Shown here: positions 49,247-62,590 of the stretch, in pieces
How the letters are laid out: the number at the start of each line of letters is the position of its first letter
Position numbering within the stretch: the stretch's first letter is position 1
NCBI GenBank assembly: GCA_943735955.1
Contig: OX030961.1
Span: 7,830,920 to 7,894,919, forward strand
Origin: Piscicola geometra
Taxonomy: Eukaryota; Annelida; Clitellata; Hirudinida; Piscicolidae
DNA: 64,000 bases
Reading direction: 5' to 3'
The notes under the pieces: generated by a model
What the model was told of the DNA's origin: nothing
Seen by the model: only the letters and a program-made list of their open reading frames with translations
The model's database searches: none
Position numbers and translations under genes: made by a program

Positions 49247-52200
49247 TCAGTTTTGAACGGCAGGGGCTATCAGAAACTGGTTCCAGTCGATCTTCTGTGC
49301 AAAAACCTGCAATGGTTTAGTGGTGGAACTATTTATGGAAACTATACTGCGAACTTCATCCACCCATCTCACACCCACCACCCCACACTGAACGCCCATT
49401 ACTTCACACTCAAACATCCCATCCCTCACGCACCTCAATTTACCTCCACCCTCCCACTCATCACTTCTCACTCCATCCTCCACCTCAACCTTCCCACCCT
49501 CAATCCACCTCACCCTAAACTCCACTTCCTACCCACCTCACCCTCAATCCACTCCTCACACCCACCTCACCCTCAATCCAAACTCACACCCACCTCACGC
49601 TCAATCCACCCCTCACACCCACCTCACCCTAAACTCCACCTCCTACCCACCTCACCCTCAATCCACTCCTCACACCCACCTCACCCTCAATCCACTCCTC
49701 ACACCCACCTCACCCTCAATCCACTCCTCACACCCACCTCACCCTCAATCCACTCCTCACACCCACCTCACACTCAAGCCACTCCTCATAATTCTCCTCG
49801 AAGTCTCGACTCAACTCCACCTTGTGACTGAGGACACTCTGCAAGCAATTGTCGACCGGGGTGAAGTCGGTCAAGATGCTCTGACCGCCGCTGTTGGATC
49901 CGCCACCAGCGCCGGCGCCGGCTGATGCGTTATTGTTGTTACTGAAGTCTTCACGCGGCGTCTGGTAGCGTCTGTTGTTGAACTGGTCGATGGCCGCCTT
50001 CGCAACACTCTCCTCCGATTGGAAGTCCCACGGCCTGGCGTCGACGTCTGTTTGTCATTGGCGCTTGGCTTTTATGCGTGGAAAGAGAAAAGACAAATTA
50101 AGGATATCTTCAAACGCCTACAATTACAAATTTGAAAAGCACTTAATTCTTCTACCATAATCACATTATTCCACCCACTTAATTCATCTTATAGTCCCAG
50201 ACACGCCACCCCCTATCTTATATTCACCGAACACCCACTGCACACCCACCCACCCACCCACCATTGCCATAAGCCCAGTCGTCATTCAAACGGTGTCGCA
50301 CTTTTTGATAAATGGCCGACATGCTGTTCATGTTGTTCTTGCGCCATTGGCGACCTGCCAAAAAATAAAAAACCATGGTGATAAAAACAGTGATGTGCTA
50401 TGGTTGATACGTAAATTAACCTAGCGTTTTAAATTATAGAATTTAAAAATTAAAATTGAACAATCTTAGCAATCGAAACATAACAGCGTCAAGCCAAACA
50501 AAACAATCTTAACAAACAACACCAAGCCAAACCAAATAATCCAACAAAACAACATCGAAACACATAACAGCACACACCCAGGTATTTGGTCTGCATCTTG
50601 AGCAACTTGAGAACATACATCTGGTGCATGGGCTGTCTCACCTTCAACGCCCTCTTTAGGATAGGGGCTGACTTAAAAACCACCAACAACTGAGGGGGGA
50701 GGGGCGATAATGGGTGGGTGATGAAAGATGACGGAAAGTGTTGTTGTTGCTGGTGATGTGGTGCTTCAAAGAAATCATTTTGTTCTTTTCTCACGCATTA
50801 AATCTACCCCATCCACCCACCTATCCACCATCAACCACCCTAAACCCAGCCCCATCCAATTATTCAAACCATCTATCAACCACCACACATCCACCACCAC
50901 CACCCGAGCACCCACTCTCCCCTCCCCCACCTCCACCATCACCCAAGCACCCACCATCAACCACCCTCCCCTCCCCCACCACCACCCAAGCACCCACCAT
51001 CAACCACCCTCCCCTCCCTAACCACCCAAGCACCAACCATCAACCAACCTCCCCCACCACCACCCAAGCATCCACCACCACCCTCCCCTCCCCTCCCCCA
51101 CCTCCACCCACCATGATGCGTGAGTGCTTCCACTTGGTGATCTTGTTGAGGACTCGCAGGAGATTGGTGGAAGAGAAGAGATTCCTCCAGCAGTAGTCTT
51201 CGTTGTCACCCGCCTCCTGCCGTGGTCATGATGATGATTGTGGTTGTGGTCATGATGATGATTGTGGTGGTGGTGGTGGTAGTGGTGGTAGTGATCGTGG
51301 TGGTGGTGGGGGTGTTAGTGGTGGTGGTGGTGACAGTAGTGATAGTCGTGATGATAGTAGTAGTGTTGATGATGATAGTGGTGACGATGATAATGATAGT
51401 AGTTGTAGTGGTGATAATGCGCTTAAGATGATGACGCTACTGACCAGGCTGTCAGCGTTCAACTCGGGTGGTTCTCCGATCACACAGAAGGGGTAGTCGA
51501 TGATGGAGATGCTGTGGCGAGGTAGTGGTGGTGGTGTGACGTCAGCAATTAATTAATTATTCAATTAATTATATCGAAATTTTTCATTTAAGCACCATAA
51601 ATGCCTTTTGCATCCTTCTACCGCAAATATTTGTCAGCATTAGCCCTTCAACCTTCACACCACCACACCACACCAAACGCCAAGCATCAACCACCCCCAT
51701 CAACCAACTTATTCTTAGCGCAAATATGCGCCAGGATATTCTGATTCAGGAACTTCAGCACCAACGGGATGCAATTCGCAAAGACCAGATGCTGCGCCAT
51801 AAACTCAAACTGGTAGTAGTGGCTGGTCTTGAGGTGCTTGAGGAGGAGGAGGAGGATGCCGGAGACCGCCTTGACGACCACCTCTTTGTGGCGGTTGACG
51901 TCGATGCCCAGCTTCATCGAGTGCAGCACTGAAGAGCTGGTGAGGTGGTGGTGGTGGTGGTGGTGATAGTAATAATGGTGAAAATAATAATAGTGGGAGA
52001 ACAATAACTTGCGAATAGTGATAATATTTGTATAAATAATAGTGATGGTAATAGTAATATAAATAGTGGAAAATAATCATATCGACAATAAGAATAATTA
52101 AATTAAAAATAGTGATAACAACATAATAACAATGGCATTAGATACAAATAAGACGTTAATCAGGGCCATTCAAAGAATCATCATCATCAAGGGCAACAAC

Positions 52201-52793
52201 ACACACACACACACACAGAGGTAACTAACGGCATCTTCTCGGGCAGGAGGTCGGCAAGGATGTTGATGTTGTCGCTCTTGGCCTTTGAGGTGGGTGCTGC
52301 TGCCAACAAGATCTTCAGCAGGGCGATCTGGTGGTGGTAGTGGTGGTTGTGGTGGTGGTGGCTGGTGGTAGTGGTGGTGATTGTGGTGGTGGTGGAGCTA
52401 GTGAGAACGGTGATGTGGATGGTAGATGGTGGTTGTGTGTGGTGGTCGAGTTGATGGTTGGATGTGGTGGAAGCGAGAGTTGTTATTGGGATTGGAAGAA
52501 AATAGTGAGAACCCTTTATGAATGCCTAATTTGAAGGAAATAAAAATATGATTTAATTGATGACGATGAGTAGATGCGATGAAAACATGATGATGATAAT
52601 GATGACAATGATGATGATGATGACGATGATGACGATGATGATGATGGTGATGATGTTGATGATGGTGATGATGATGATGGGTCACGTTGTAGTTGGGAAG
52701 GGCTGGGTAGATGGCTTGGTAGAGGACTTCAGCTGCGGTTTGTTCAACATCGTCTTCCGTCTGTCAATAACAACAGCAATATTAACCAAGTTG

Positions 52794-52864
<71 letters not shown>

Positions 52865-55038
52865 GATAATAATAATAAAAACCATTTTTTATTATTGATA
52901 AGAATAAAACGATAAAATAACGTGAAAAAGTATTTAAAAATAAAATATAAATAACAAGAATAAAACCATGAAACAAAATCAAATAATAAAACAAGAGAAG
53001 GAGATGCAAGCTCACGATGGAGAGGGGGTTCTTGGCGAGCACCTCCTCCCTCTTCATCTGCACCTCCGACAGCGGAGTGTACAGGCGCTGTGGAGTCGAA
53101 GTGAGCCGTTAATCCATCCATCCATCTATCCATCCTTCCATCTACTATCCATCCTTCCATCTACTATCCATCCTTCCATCTACTATCCATCCTTCCATCT
53201 ACTATCCATCCTTCCATCTACTATCCATCCTTCCATCTACTATCCATCCTTCCATCTACTATCCATCCTTCCATCTACTATCCATCCTTCCATCCATCCA
53301 TCCATCCTTCCATCTACTATCCATCCTTCCATCTACTATCCATCCTTCCATCTACTATCCATCCTTCCATCCATCCATCCATCCTTCCATCTACTATCCA
53401 TCCTTCCATCTACTATCCATCCTTCCATCTACTATCCATCCTTCCATCTACTATCCATCCTTCCATCTACTATCCATCCTTCCATCTACTATCCATCCTT
53501 CCATCCATCCATCCATCCTTCCATCTACTATCCATCCTTCCATCTACTATCCATCCTTCCATCTACTATCCATCCTTCCATCCATCCATCCATCCTTCCA
53601 TCTACTATCCATCCTTCCATCTACTATCCATCCTTCCATCTACTATCCATCCTTCCATCTACTATCCATCCTTCCACTCAAGAAATTAAACAATCAATTC
53701 AAACTCCACCATCCACCCAATGCACTCATTCATCCACCCAATCCACCCACCTATGCAGCTATAAACCCCCACCAACCCACAAATGCACCCACCCACCTGG
53801 TTAAAAACTTGCACCCACCAATAAGCCCACTCACCCACTTACCCATCCACCAATACACTCAACCCCACCCAACCAACGCACCCACCTCTCACCCACCCAA
53901 CCAACGCACCCACCTCTCACCCACCCAACCAAAGCCCCAATGCACACCCACCCAACCAACGCACCCACCTCTCACCCACCCAACCAAAGCCCCAATGCAC
54001 ACCCACCCAACCAACGCACCCACCTCTCACCCAACCAACGCACCCACCTCTCACCCAACCAAAGCCCCAATGCACACCCACCCAACCAACGCACCCACCT
54101 CTCACCCAACCAACGCACCCACCTCTCACCCAACCAACGCACCCACCTCTCACCCAACCAAAGCCCCAATGCAAACCCACCCAACCAACGCACCCACCTC
54201 TCACCCAACCAAAGCCCCAATGCAAACCCACCCAACCAACGCACCCACCTCTCACCCACCCAACCCACGCACCTGCTTGAAGACTTGCACACCCTCGAGG
54301 ATGGGTTGCGGCAGGCCGAAGAGAGAGGTGAAGTCGCCGTTGACGCTGAAGCCCAGGAACTTGCATCTGCTCTGCTCCAAGAACGCCTCCAAGTCCTTCC
54401 TCCTGTGCGTTTGTGTGGTTTGCATTGGCTGGCTGGTGTTTTTAATAATATGTTTTTTGTGGATTTTTTTATATTTTTGAATTTTGTTTTGAATATTCTT
54501 TTTCTGCTTTTTATAAAATGTATAGTTCTTATATTCTTTTGCTTTTTTTTTATCTTTTCATTTAACAAAAAAATAAATCACAGCCCCCTCCCTCAACACT
54601 ACCTGACTTTGGGCGCCCAAGGCAGTCCCTTGGCGGGTTGCGGAGAGGCTGGCCTGGGCGGGGTGGGAGGGAGGTCATCGTCGTTTTCATCAGTGCCACC
54701 CGATGAAGCCTTCACTGCATCCACCCCGTCCTCATCGACGTTCGACGCGACAGCGTCATCCTCCATGCTTCCCTGTCGAGCTGCAGCTTGCTTTTGTGGT
54801 CGTAGTGGTGTTCGGTGGTTTTTGTGCTTTTTTAGATTATTGTTGTTGGCATTTCGTGGTAAATATTTTTGCTTAACAACTCTAACAATAACAACATTCA
54901 AAACCACAACAACATCCCAAACAGCAACAACCCAAAAAACTCCAACAAACAACAACCAACCCCAAACTACAACAACAACAACAACAACAACCAACCCCAA
55001 ACTACAACAACAACAACAACAACAACCAATCCCAAACT

Positions 55039-55069
<31 letters not shown>

Positions 55070-55492
55070 GACCTTCTTCAAGGCAGCCCTGCCTCCCCGC
55101 CTCTGTTGCTGGTGCTGCTCGATGAAGTCTGCGGCTGAGGCGGGTGGCGATGATGCCCTCATGTTCCTGCACACCTGAGAGGTGGTTGGTATGGTGGTGT
55201 GGTTATGGTGGTGGTGTTGGTTATGGTGATGGTGTGGTTGGTGGTAGTGGTGTGGTTGGTATGGTGATGGTGTGGTTGGTATGGTTGGTGGTGTGGTTGG
55301 TATGGTGGTGGTGTGGTTGGTGGTGTGGTTGGTATGGTGGTGGTGTTGGTTATGATGGTGGTGTTGGTTATGGTGGTGGTGTGGTTGGTTTGGTCGCGGT
55401 TGGTCATGTAGGTGTGCTTGTGGTAGTCATGTTGGAGTGCTTGTAGTGTGGTTGGCGTGCTTGTGGTCATTTTGGTGGTTGGTTTAGTTTGT

Positions 55493-55528
<36 letters not shown>

Positions 55529-56795
55529 ATCTACCTCATGAGGGTCCTCCAGCAAGGGCGCCAAACCCATCTTCTTCCTCTTCTCGTTCTTCATGGCAAA
55601 CGCCTCATCCAGTCCTCCCAGGATCAACTTTGGAAAGTATCATCATCATCATCATGGTTATGATTATCATTGTCATTCTCATCATAATCATCATCCTCAT
55701 GTATTTTTTATTTTAATAGAATAAACTGTGTTTGCATAAAACTACCAAAGAAACGTCAAACTACTACCATTATGATCATTACTATTACTATCACAATCAT
55801 CATCATCATTACTCTCCCACCCCCACGACTCCTCCCACTGGAAAACCACCAGCCAATCACCAGGAGACTTTTCCATAGCAACAGCAAGACCTTCTTGACG
55901 GGGAAGTGGCACGGTTGCACTTCACAAAACTGGGTCACCATGCTGAGAAGAGAGAGAATGAGTGAGGGTTCGTCGGCGGTGGAGAGACAAGCCACTGGAG
56001 AGAGAAAGATAAAGAGGGTGAGGGTGTTGGGAGAAGAGGGATGGGAGAGGTTAATTAGGTTAATTATAAGATGCTCATTTCCATGGTTCGATTGTAGGTA
56101 AAAAATAATTATGCCAAAATTGGAAAAGGGGATTTATTAAATTGTGTAGTATTTATAACAAGCTTGACCTAGATCGTGCTTGAGGTCAGTTTTCAATTGG
56201 CGCAGGTCAGGGGTCAGTTCGAAACGAATGCTTTCCAGCATTGTGTAGAGGATGCTCAGAAGAAACCTGAGTATTCGTGCATATGGAGTAATGCTGGCTT
56301 TGCATATGCTAATCAATACGTGCTAATCATTTCTATAGTTTTAAATATGTATTTTAAATTTATTTTTTCTTTAGAAATTGATTACTATTAATTTAATATT
56401 AATACACTTTTATTATTTTGTTGTTTATAAATTATTTTGAACAAATAATACCTGAGATCCTTGTTGTCAGCCAGACTGATGTTGCTGCCGCATGGGAGTG
56501 TCTTGCAGCTGGTGCAAAAGTGGTGGTGATAGTACTAGTAATAGTGGTAGTAGAAGTAGTAATAGTGGTAGTAGTAGTAGTAATAATAGTGGTAGTAGTA
56601 GTAGTAATAGTGGTAGTAGTAGTAATAATAGTGGTAGTAGTAGTAGTAATAGTGGTAGTAGAAGTAGTAATAGTGGTAGTAGTAGTAGTAATAGTGGTAG
56701 TAGTAGTAGTAATAGTGGTAGTAGTAGTGGTAGTAGTAGTGGTAGTAGTAGTGGTAGTAGTAGTAATAATAGTGGTAGTAGTAGTAGTAATAGTG

Positions 56796-56870
<75 letters not shown>

Positions 56871-58373
56871 ATAGTGGTAGAAGTAGTAGTAGTAATAGTG
56901 GTAGTAGTAGTAGTAATAGTGGTAGTAGTAGTAGTAGTAATCAGGGGCGGCGATCTGTTTCAAATCTTGTGGGGGGTCCTACCAGAATGGGCGGTCTTAC
57001 CAAGAAGCCTCCCATGGTATTACTACTAGCAAGTTTTAAAAAAAGCAAAACCTAGTTTTGATAAATTATGAGAAGTTTGTTAGTGTTGTGGAAAAGAACT
57101 GGTAAACACGCACTTGATTTCCATGTTGAGGAGTTGTGTGGTGGCGTGGAAGGCGCCACATCGGTAGAGGAGTGCAGTGTTGCGCGCCACGTAAGCACTG
57201 TGCTCGTCTAGTGGAGTTGTTGTAGTAGTTGTAGTCGACTTGTTTGGAGGATTGCTTGTGCTGTTGGGACTGTTGTTGTTACCTTTTTGTTTCAAGTTGT
57301 TGCTGTTAGTGTTGTTCTTGTTGCAGTGATCTTTTTTGTTGTTTTTTTCTGCTACATGATCATCTTTAAAAGTGGCTGCCCTATGCATTTCAGGCTTGGT
57401 AGTGCACTCTGCAAATGTGCCTGTGGGTGGTAGTAGTTCATTTGTTTTTTTTACTTATTTTATCTCTCCTCTCCTACTTAAAATACTTCATTTCCCCTTC
57501 CAACCACCCTCCTCCCTTCCCTAAATTGCATGCACCCCTCCCCCACCTTGCAGCAGATATAGCAGGGCTCGCACTGCTTGTGACCTGACCTCTTTGTTGG
57601 CGACCTCCAAGAGATCGACCAATTGAAATACTTCGTTTCTTCTTTCCTTGTCACTCAATGACCACCAGAGTGTTCCTTCAGGGTCTGTGAAATGTTTATA
57701 TGTTCGTATAAAAAGGTTGATTAAAGTTCAATTATATGAAATCATTCTCAACAGAATATAATTTTAAATTTCGTTAAAAACAAATAATTATATCTTACTT
57801 TTTTTAATAATTTTTTCAAAAAATAAAAATCATGTTTAATATTCAAAAAAAGTAGTGACAAACAGTGCATGTGAAGGAGCTGATGGAAGCACTGCTTGTT
57901 TTCCATGAAGTCCTCTTCCTCAGTGTAGCTGTACAGCTCTGTAGAAAGTAGAGATTTCATATATATTTTTTGTAATAAAAAATATTGATAATAAAATACA
58001 TTCATTTATAATGAAGCTAACCAGCCATTTCTCCTTGGTAAGTGTCACTATCATTGTAATCAAAGAAAATATCAGGGGTGTCCAAAGAAATCTTTGGGTA
58101 TGGTTTAATTCATTGAAAACATTTGAATCTAACTCCAACTAGGTTTGAAAAATATAAATGCTGTTTCAAACTAAAATGTCCTTTAATTAAATGTTAATTA
58201 ATTTAATTTAAATATTTTCAGTCCAACAAAAATATCATTTCAGACAATGCATATTGGAATTAATCAATACTGAAAATTTTAACCTCGTTTCCTCCCCTTG
58301 ATCTTCTTAATATTTCATTCAATTTTGAGCTACCGGACTTTCGCATTTCATTCATATTTAAGTCGTCCGCCAT
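49247..58373 (-). CDS. STRIP1: Striatin-interacting protein (STRIP1/2, FAM40 family)
   Basis: STRIP is a scaffold of the STRIPAK phosphatase-kinase complex (striatin, PP2A, MOB4, GCKIII kinases). Twenty-two exons, 5' to 3': 58284-58373, 58022-58091, 57864-57938, 57547-57684, 57114-57420, 56452-56508, 56169-56266, 55861-55994, 55535-55627, 55073-55174, 54603-54790, 54273-54402, 53016-53087, 52686-52760, 52230-52327, 51709-51936, 51445-51511, 51112-51216, 50578-50689, 50262-50354, 49767-50047, 49306-49247. Phases agree; 2673 nt, 890 aa (human STRIP1 is 837). Landmarks: [155 protein letters not shown] and [12 protein letters not shown]. Exon 5 carries an Asn/Lys/Thr-rich insertion of about 60 residues and exon 21 a Gly/Ala/Asn-rich one. 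A few weak splice sites (acceptors of exons 9 and 11) need transcript support. Confidence 0.95.
49500..49790. repeat. 29 bp minisatellite in STRIP intron 21
   Basis: The unit is CCACTCCTCACACCCACCTC plus ACCCTCAAT, repeated about ten times with variants. The copy closest to exon 21 overlaps its donor site: the last repeat provides the GTGGGTGTG donor context on the gene strand. Confidence 0.95.
50800..51111. repeat. CCACC/ACCCA-rich tandem DNA in STRIP intron 18
   Basis: Imperfect repeats of CACCCAAGCACCCACCATCA and CTCCCCTCCCCCACCACC type fill the intron between exons 18 and 19. Confidence 0.85.
51222..51425. repeat. GTGGTGATGAT-type triplet repeat in STRIP intron 17
   Basis: GTG/GAT/AGT triplets over about 200 bp, impure. 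Confidence 0.9.
52328..52685. repeat. GTG- and GAT-type triplet repeats in STRIP intron 14
   Basis: A GTGGTGGTG array at 52330-52405 and a GATGATGAT array at 52560-52680 flank a complex 150 bp core. Confidence 0.9.
52792..52882. repeat. (TAA)n microsatellite in STRIP intron 13
   Basis: About 23 TAA/ATA triplets, then interrupted, just beyond the exon 14 acceptor. Confidence 0.95.
53110..53692. repeat. 19 bp minisatellite in STRIP intron 12
   Basis: The unit is CCATCTACTATCCATCCTT, about 30 copies. At roughly regular intervals a CCATCCATCCATCCATCCTT variant appears, indicating expansion of larger blocks. Confidence 0.97.
53860..54265. repeat. Modular minisatellite in STRIP intron 12
   Basis: Two modules, CCAACCAACGCACCCACCTC (with TCACCCA) and CCAACCAAAGCCCCAATGCA (with CACCCA), alternate in variable order for 400 bp and run directly into the exon 12 donor (GTGCGTGGG on the gene strand). 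Confidence 0.95.
54960..55070. repeat. (CAA)n with longer unit in STRIP intron 10
   Basis: AACAACAAC runs separated by CCAATCCCAAACTACAAC, a higher-order unit of about 45 bp repeated about three times, ending three bases before exon 10. Confidence 0.93.
55182..55480. repeat. GGTTGGTATGGTGGTGGTGT-type repeat in STRIP intron 9
   Basis: Imperfect units of 15-30 bp built of GGT/GGTTGGT over about 300 bp, followed by a short TG run at 55488-55526. Confidence 0.93.
56520..56940. repeat. (AGT)n array with GGT/AAT interruptions in STRIP intron 5
   Basis: About 420 bp of AGT triplets with regularly placed AATAGTGGT interruptions except for a pure core at 56798-56868. It starts six bases beyond the exon 6 acceptor. 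Same motif family as the 10.7 kb and 31.4 kb arrays. Confidence 0.97.
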
Positions 58374-59006
58374 TTTCGCATTTAAAGTTCTTTAAGCATT
58401 TAAACTTTTACAACTATCTAAACACCGCAAAGAGAATCATAGAATATTACGTATATTTAAATAATTAAATTTAAATTTTTTTAAAAAATTTAATTAATTA
58501 CTTGTATTTTTTTCAATATTCAGTATTTTAAATATTTTATAGTAGTTTACTTAAGTCAAATATTTGGTCAAATGGTCAGACTTGAGATTATTTTTGTTAT
58601 AACTTAAAAATAGTTTGACTTGTTTGAAATCATAAGATTTTTTTTAAAAAATGACCTACAAGTGATTAAGGATTAAATCTAATCGCTTATAATGCATAAT
58701 AAAATTATACAACATACTCACATAGCAATAGATTAGACACGCATATACTTCAAACACTACTTTAAAACATTTCAAATATTTTTCAGCCTCATTTCAAAGG
58801 ATATATATATACATATATATAATAAATTAATATATATTTATAAGCATATAAAGATGGTTTTATTATTGTGTTTATGGAGGAATTAATAGTGAACTGACAT
58901 TGCGGATTATAAAAAGTTTTAAATAGAATATAATCAATGATTAAACAAAAACATTTAAAAAGTTTTTTTCACACACTTAAAAAAATAATATTGGTGACTC
59001 CAAAAA
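58374..59006. promoter_or_regulatory. Divergent intergenic region, STRIP and UNC-93
   Basis: 633 bp separates the minus-strand STRIP start from the plus-strand UNC-93 start, so both promoters must lie here or in adjoining exons. The sequence is very AT-rich; a TATATATATACATATATATA run lies at about 58801-58820. No specific factor sites can be assigned. Confidence 0.45.
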
Positions 59007-61623
59007 ATGTTCCGTGCCTCCAACGAAGCAGATCCATTTCTTGAGAAGAATGAAGACTCGGCGTTAAGGGAAGATGATACGGCCCAAACGTTGAGCTTCG
59101 AGATTACGCCTGACGCTTCTTCTCTGAGTCAGTCTGGCACCAATGATGACCTCCTCAGCTCTTCAGCTCCAGTCTTCATTCCTGGCCATCCAGGTTAGTC
59201 TACCAAATACAATAGCTGCCATTGAATATTGAATAGCATCAAGAATACTCAGGCCTAAAACTTTAAAAAAAGATAAATAATAGGAAAAGGTATTAAATAA
59301 AATAAATATTTTTTTGATAAGTTATTATTTATCCAATAAACGCAATTAAAATAGGGTTAGATTAGGTCTTGATTAAGATCTTTTAAATCACTAGACCTAA
59401 TATTGTTTCAATTTTTCCAGAGAACGCTTCTCAAAGTGCTGCAGGATCTCCAACTGGGAACATGGAGGAATATGAAAAGGAGACTTTATTCGGGTCGTAT
59501 GTTACAACACAGAGTCTGAAAGTGACGGATGCCCCAGGCCATCGCCACCACCACCCTGTTCAGAGGGCCATCAGCACTGACCCTCGCATGGAGAGGACGG
59601 ATAGCAGTCTAACTACAACACAGTTTCCATCCTATGAAGATCCTCTGTTTCCTTTCTTGAATCCTGACTTGGGACCAGACATGAACGCCTCAGATGAACA
59701 GTTCAAAAGTACAGATCCCATTCCGATGAACGGAAAGGCCAACGACCAGCAGTCAGGCATGGACAGTTTACAGAAGAGGAAGTGGCAAATTCTGAAGGGG
59801 ATGTCAGAGGCGAACATTTCGTCTACATGGAATCCCTCAGAACCGCACAACAACTCGATGACTGTCCTCAACTCTTCAGAAGTGCAACCCAAGCAGAAAC
59901 TACGAGGCAGACTCAAGTTTGCAGCATCTGTCAAGGTGCCCAAGAAAGAGAATCTCGGACGAAAGACATCCGTTTCGTCGAACCTCTCCTACCTCTTTGG
60001 CTCAGGCATATTTCCTTCTCCTGCACGGAGTCAGGTTAGCATGACTTCGGACCAGGTGAACTACATAGTTGACCCTGCCAGCATCTTCCCCAGTCTGATG
60101 AGTCTCACTTCCTTTGAGGTGGTCAACGAAGATGACGATGCGGGTGGTCTGCGTCCTCCCTCCCATCCTCGCTCTGTCTCCGCTTACAACAGCAGACAAA
60201 ACTCCGGAAATGATTTACAGGCTTTAGAGAAGAAACGCACTTTCACCAGAAGTCACTCTGCAACTTCCCGTGGATCATCATCATCCCTCTCCACTCGTAT
60301 TTTCCGTGACAACGACGCTGACAAGTTGGCGACTGATGAAGAGTCGGACAAGCTGACCGAGGTGAGGAGCATGATCAGTCGTCCTCAAGGACCCAAGAAG
60401 TTGTGGCAGCAGACGATGCCCGACCTGGAAGAGGGGCCCGAGAGTGACACGTTGACCGTCCAGAGCACCATCCGCAACAACCTCGCAGCTGCAGCGCTGG
60501 CGATCGGACTGAGGGAGAAGAAGATCAGTGAGTCGAGGAGGGCCGAGGAGGAGGAGGTGGTCGAGAAGGTGGTCACTCCAGCCACCTACACCAAGAACCT
60601 CCTCATCCTCTCGTTTGCCTACTTCGCTTGCTTCACCTCCTACATGTCGTTGAGGAATCTTCAGAGCAGTCTGAACAATGCAGGAGGCCTCGGCATGATC
60701 TCTCTCAGTTGCGTCTACGCGTCCATCTTCATCGGCTCCATCTTCACCACCACCATCGTTCAGCGACTCAGACCCAAGCTCTCCATCATCATCAGTTTCC
60801 TGGGCCTCCTCTTCTACAACATCACCAACTTCTACCCTTCATACGCCACGCTCGTTCCTGGCTCCATCGTCGCAGGCTTCAGCATGGCGATCACGTGGAC
60901 CGCACAGGCGACCTACCTCGCCAACAACGCCCTCACCAGTTCCAAACTGAGTGGAAAGAAGTTCTCTGAGGTTCTTGCCTTGTACCAGGGCGTCTTCTTC
61001 TCCTGCTATCAGATGTCACAAGTGATGGGCGGCTTGATATCGTCTTTTATCTTCTCTTTGCAAAGGACGCCCGAGAATTTTGAGGAATTCTTCAACACCA
61101 CGTCAAGCGCATCGTCATCATTTTTTACTACACCCACCTACAACTCGACTGCACCCACCTACATATACACAACACTCTACCCCTCCCACAGCAACACCAC
61201 TTATTCACCATTCAACAGCACTTCACTCGCCCACCCTCTCCACCACCCACCTCCACAACACATCGACCACTTATGCGCCATGCAATACTGCCCCGGCAGC
61301 AAGAAGAGTGAGCTGGACATCAAAATAGAGCCGCTTCTCTACTTCATCATGATCAGCGTCTTCATGAGTTTCATCATCCTCGCACTCTTCATCATCATCC
61401 TCTTCCTCAACCCCCTCGAGGGTGTTCTCAAAAAGTCCTCTGCCACCCTCTCCAGCCAACTCTCCAGCGTCTTCCGTATTGCAACCGACACCAACATGAT
61501 CTGTCTCATGCCCCTCATGTCCTACTCTCTCCTGCAAACCACATTCATGTTCGGAGAGTTCAACAAGGTTCGTGTGTCCTATCCTAGAGCCCTCTAACCA
61601 CACACGAACACACACACACACAG

Positions 61624-61654
<31 letters not shown>

Positions 61655-62559
61655 CACAGACACACACACACACTCACACTCACACACACAAACACACAGG
61701 CACACACACACACACACACACACACACCCACACAAACACACACACACACACAAAGACACAAACACACACACACAGGCACATGTGACGTGCGTTCTGGGCA
61801 TTCACATGATAGGCTACATGACGGTCTTTCTGGCCTTCATTTCCTCCATTGTCGCTTTTTCATCGGGAAATCTGCAGCGATTTCTCGGCAATGAGCCCGT
61901 CGTTGTCACTGGTGAGTGGGTGAAAGGAGGAGGAAGGGTGTGGCATGAGACAGTTGATCAGTCGCTGGAAATAATTTTTATATAACGTTTTTTTAATTTT
62001 TGATAGATCAATTGTCGTTTAATATATAGCTGTTTATACTAACCTTATGAATAAATAAAAAGTAATATATATATATTTTTAAATGCATTAAATAAGTCAT
62101 GAAGTCCTTGGCGACGAGTACCACAATCATCGATTCTACCATAAAAACCTCCATTTCGGCCTAATTACCGCACCGGCATCTTGCGCGCATGGCCATTCAT
62201 GCAAGCGGACGCATTCCATGACTCCAAGCATGAACGTTAGGGATAAAAGAAACTTTCTTCTCCCGCTTTTACCGCCCTTAAAGAATTTCTCATTTAAATG
62301 TTGTCCTGAATTCCTTGCAAAGGTTAATGAGTCTCATTTCTGAGGAGTCTTCATTCAGGCAATTCTTTCATTCTTCAAGTTTGTACTTTTCGGGCTGCTC
62401 TTTGCGTACCCTTATTTTTATACCCAGACTCGTAAATCATATGTTTTTATGAATACTACTTTTTTAATTGTAAAAATATTTATCTACAAAAATATTGTAT
62501 AAGCTTTTATGCTGTATTGGCGTGCTAATGAATCTTCCTTTGTATGGTTACTTGTCTTT

Positions 62560-62590
<31 letters not shown>

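Noticed and set aside
52968..53804. Plus-strand frame of 278 codons rich in Ile/His/Pro/Ser
   Set aside because: It reads through STRIP exon 13 in antisense and then the 19 bp minisatellite; periodic composition shows it is an artefact.
53110..54265. CRISPR-like regular direct repeats
   Set aside because: Head-to-tail minisatellites without unique spacers, inside an intron of an animal gene. The same applies to 47636-48078.
53940..55178. Plus-strand frame of 412 codons
   Set aside because: Composed of the intron 12 minisatellite, antisense STRIP exons 10-12 and CAA repeats; no coherent protein.
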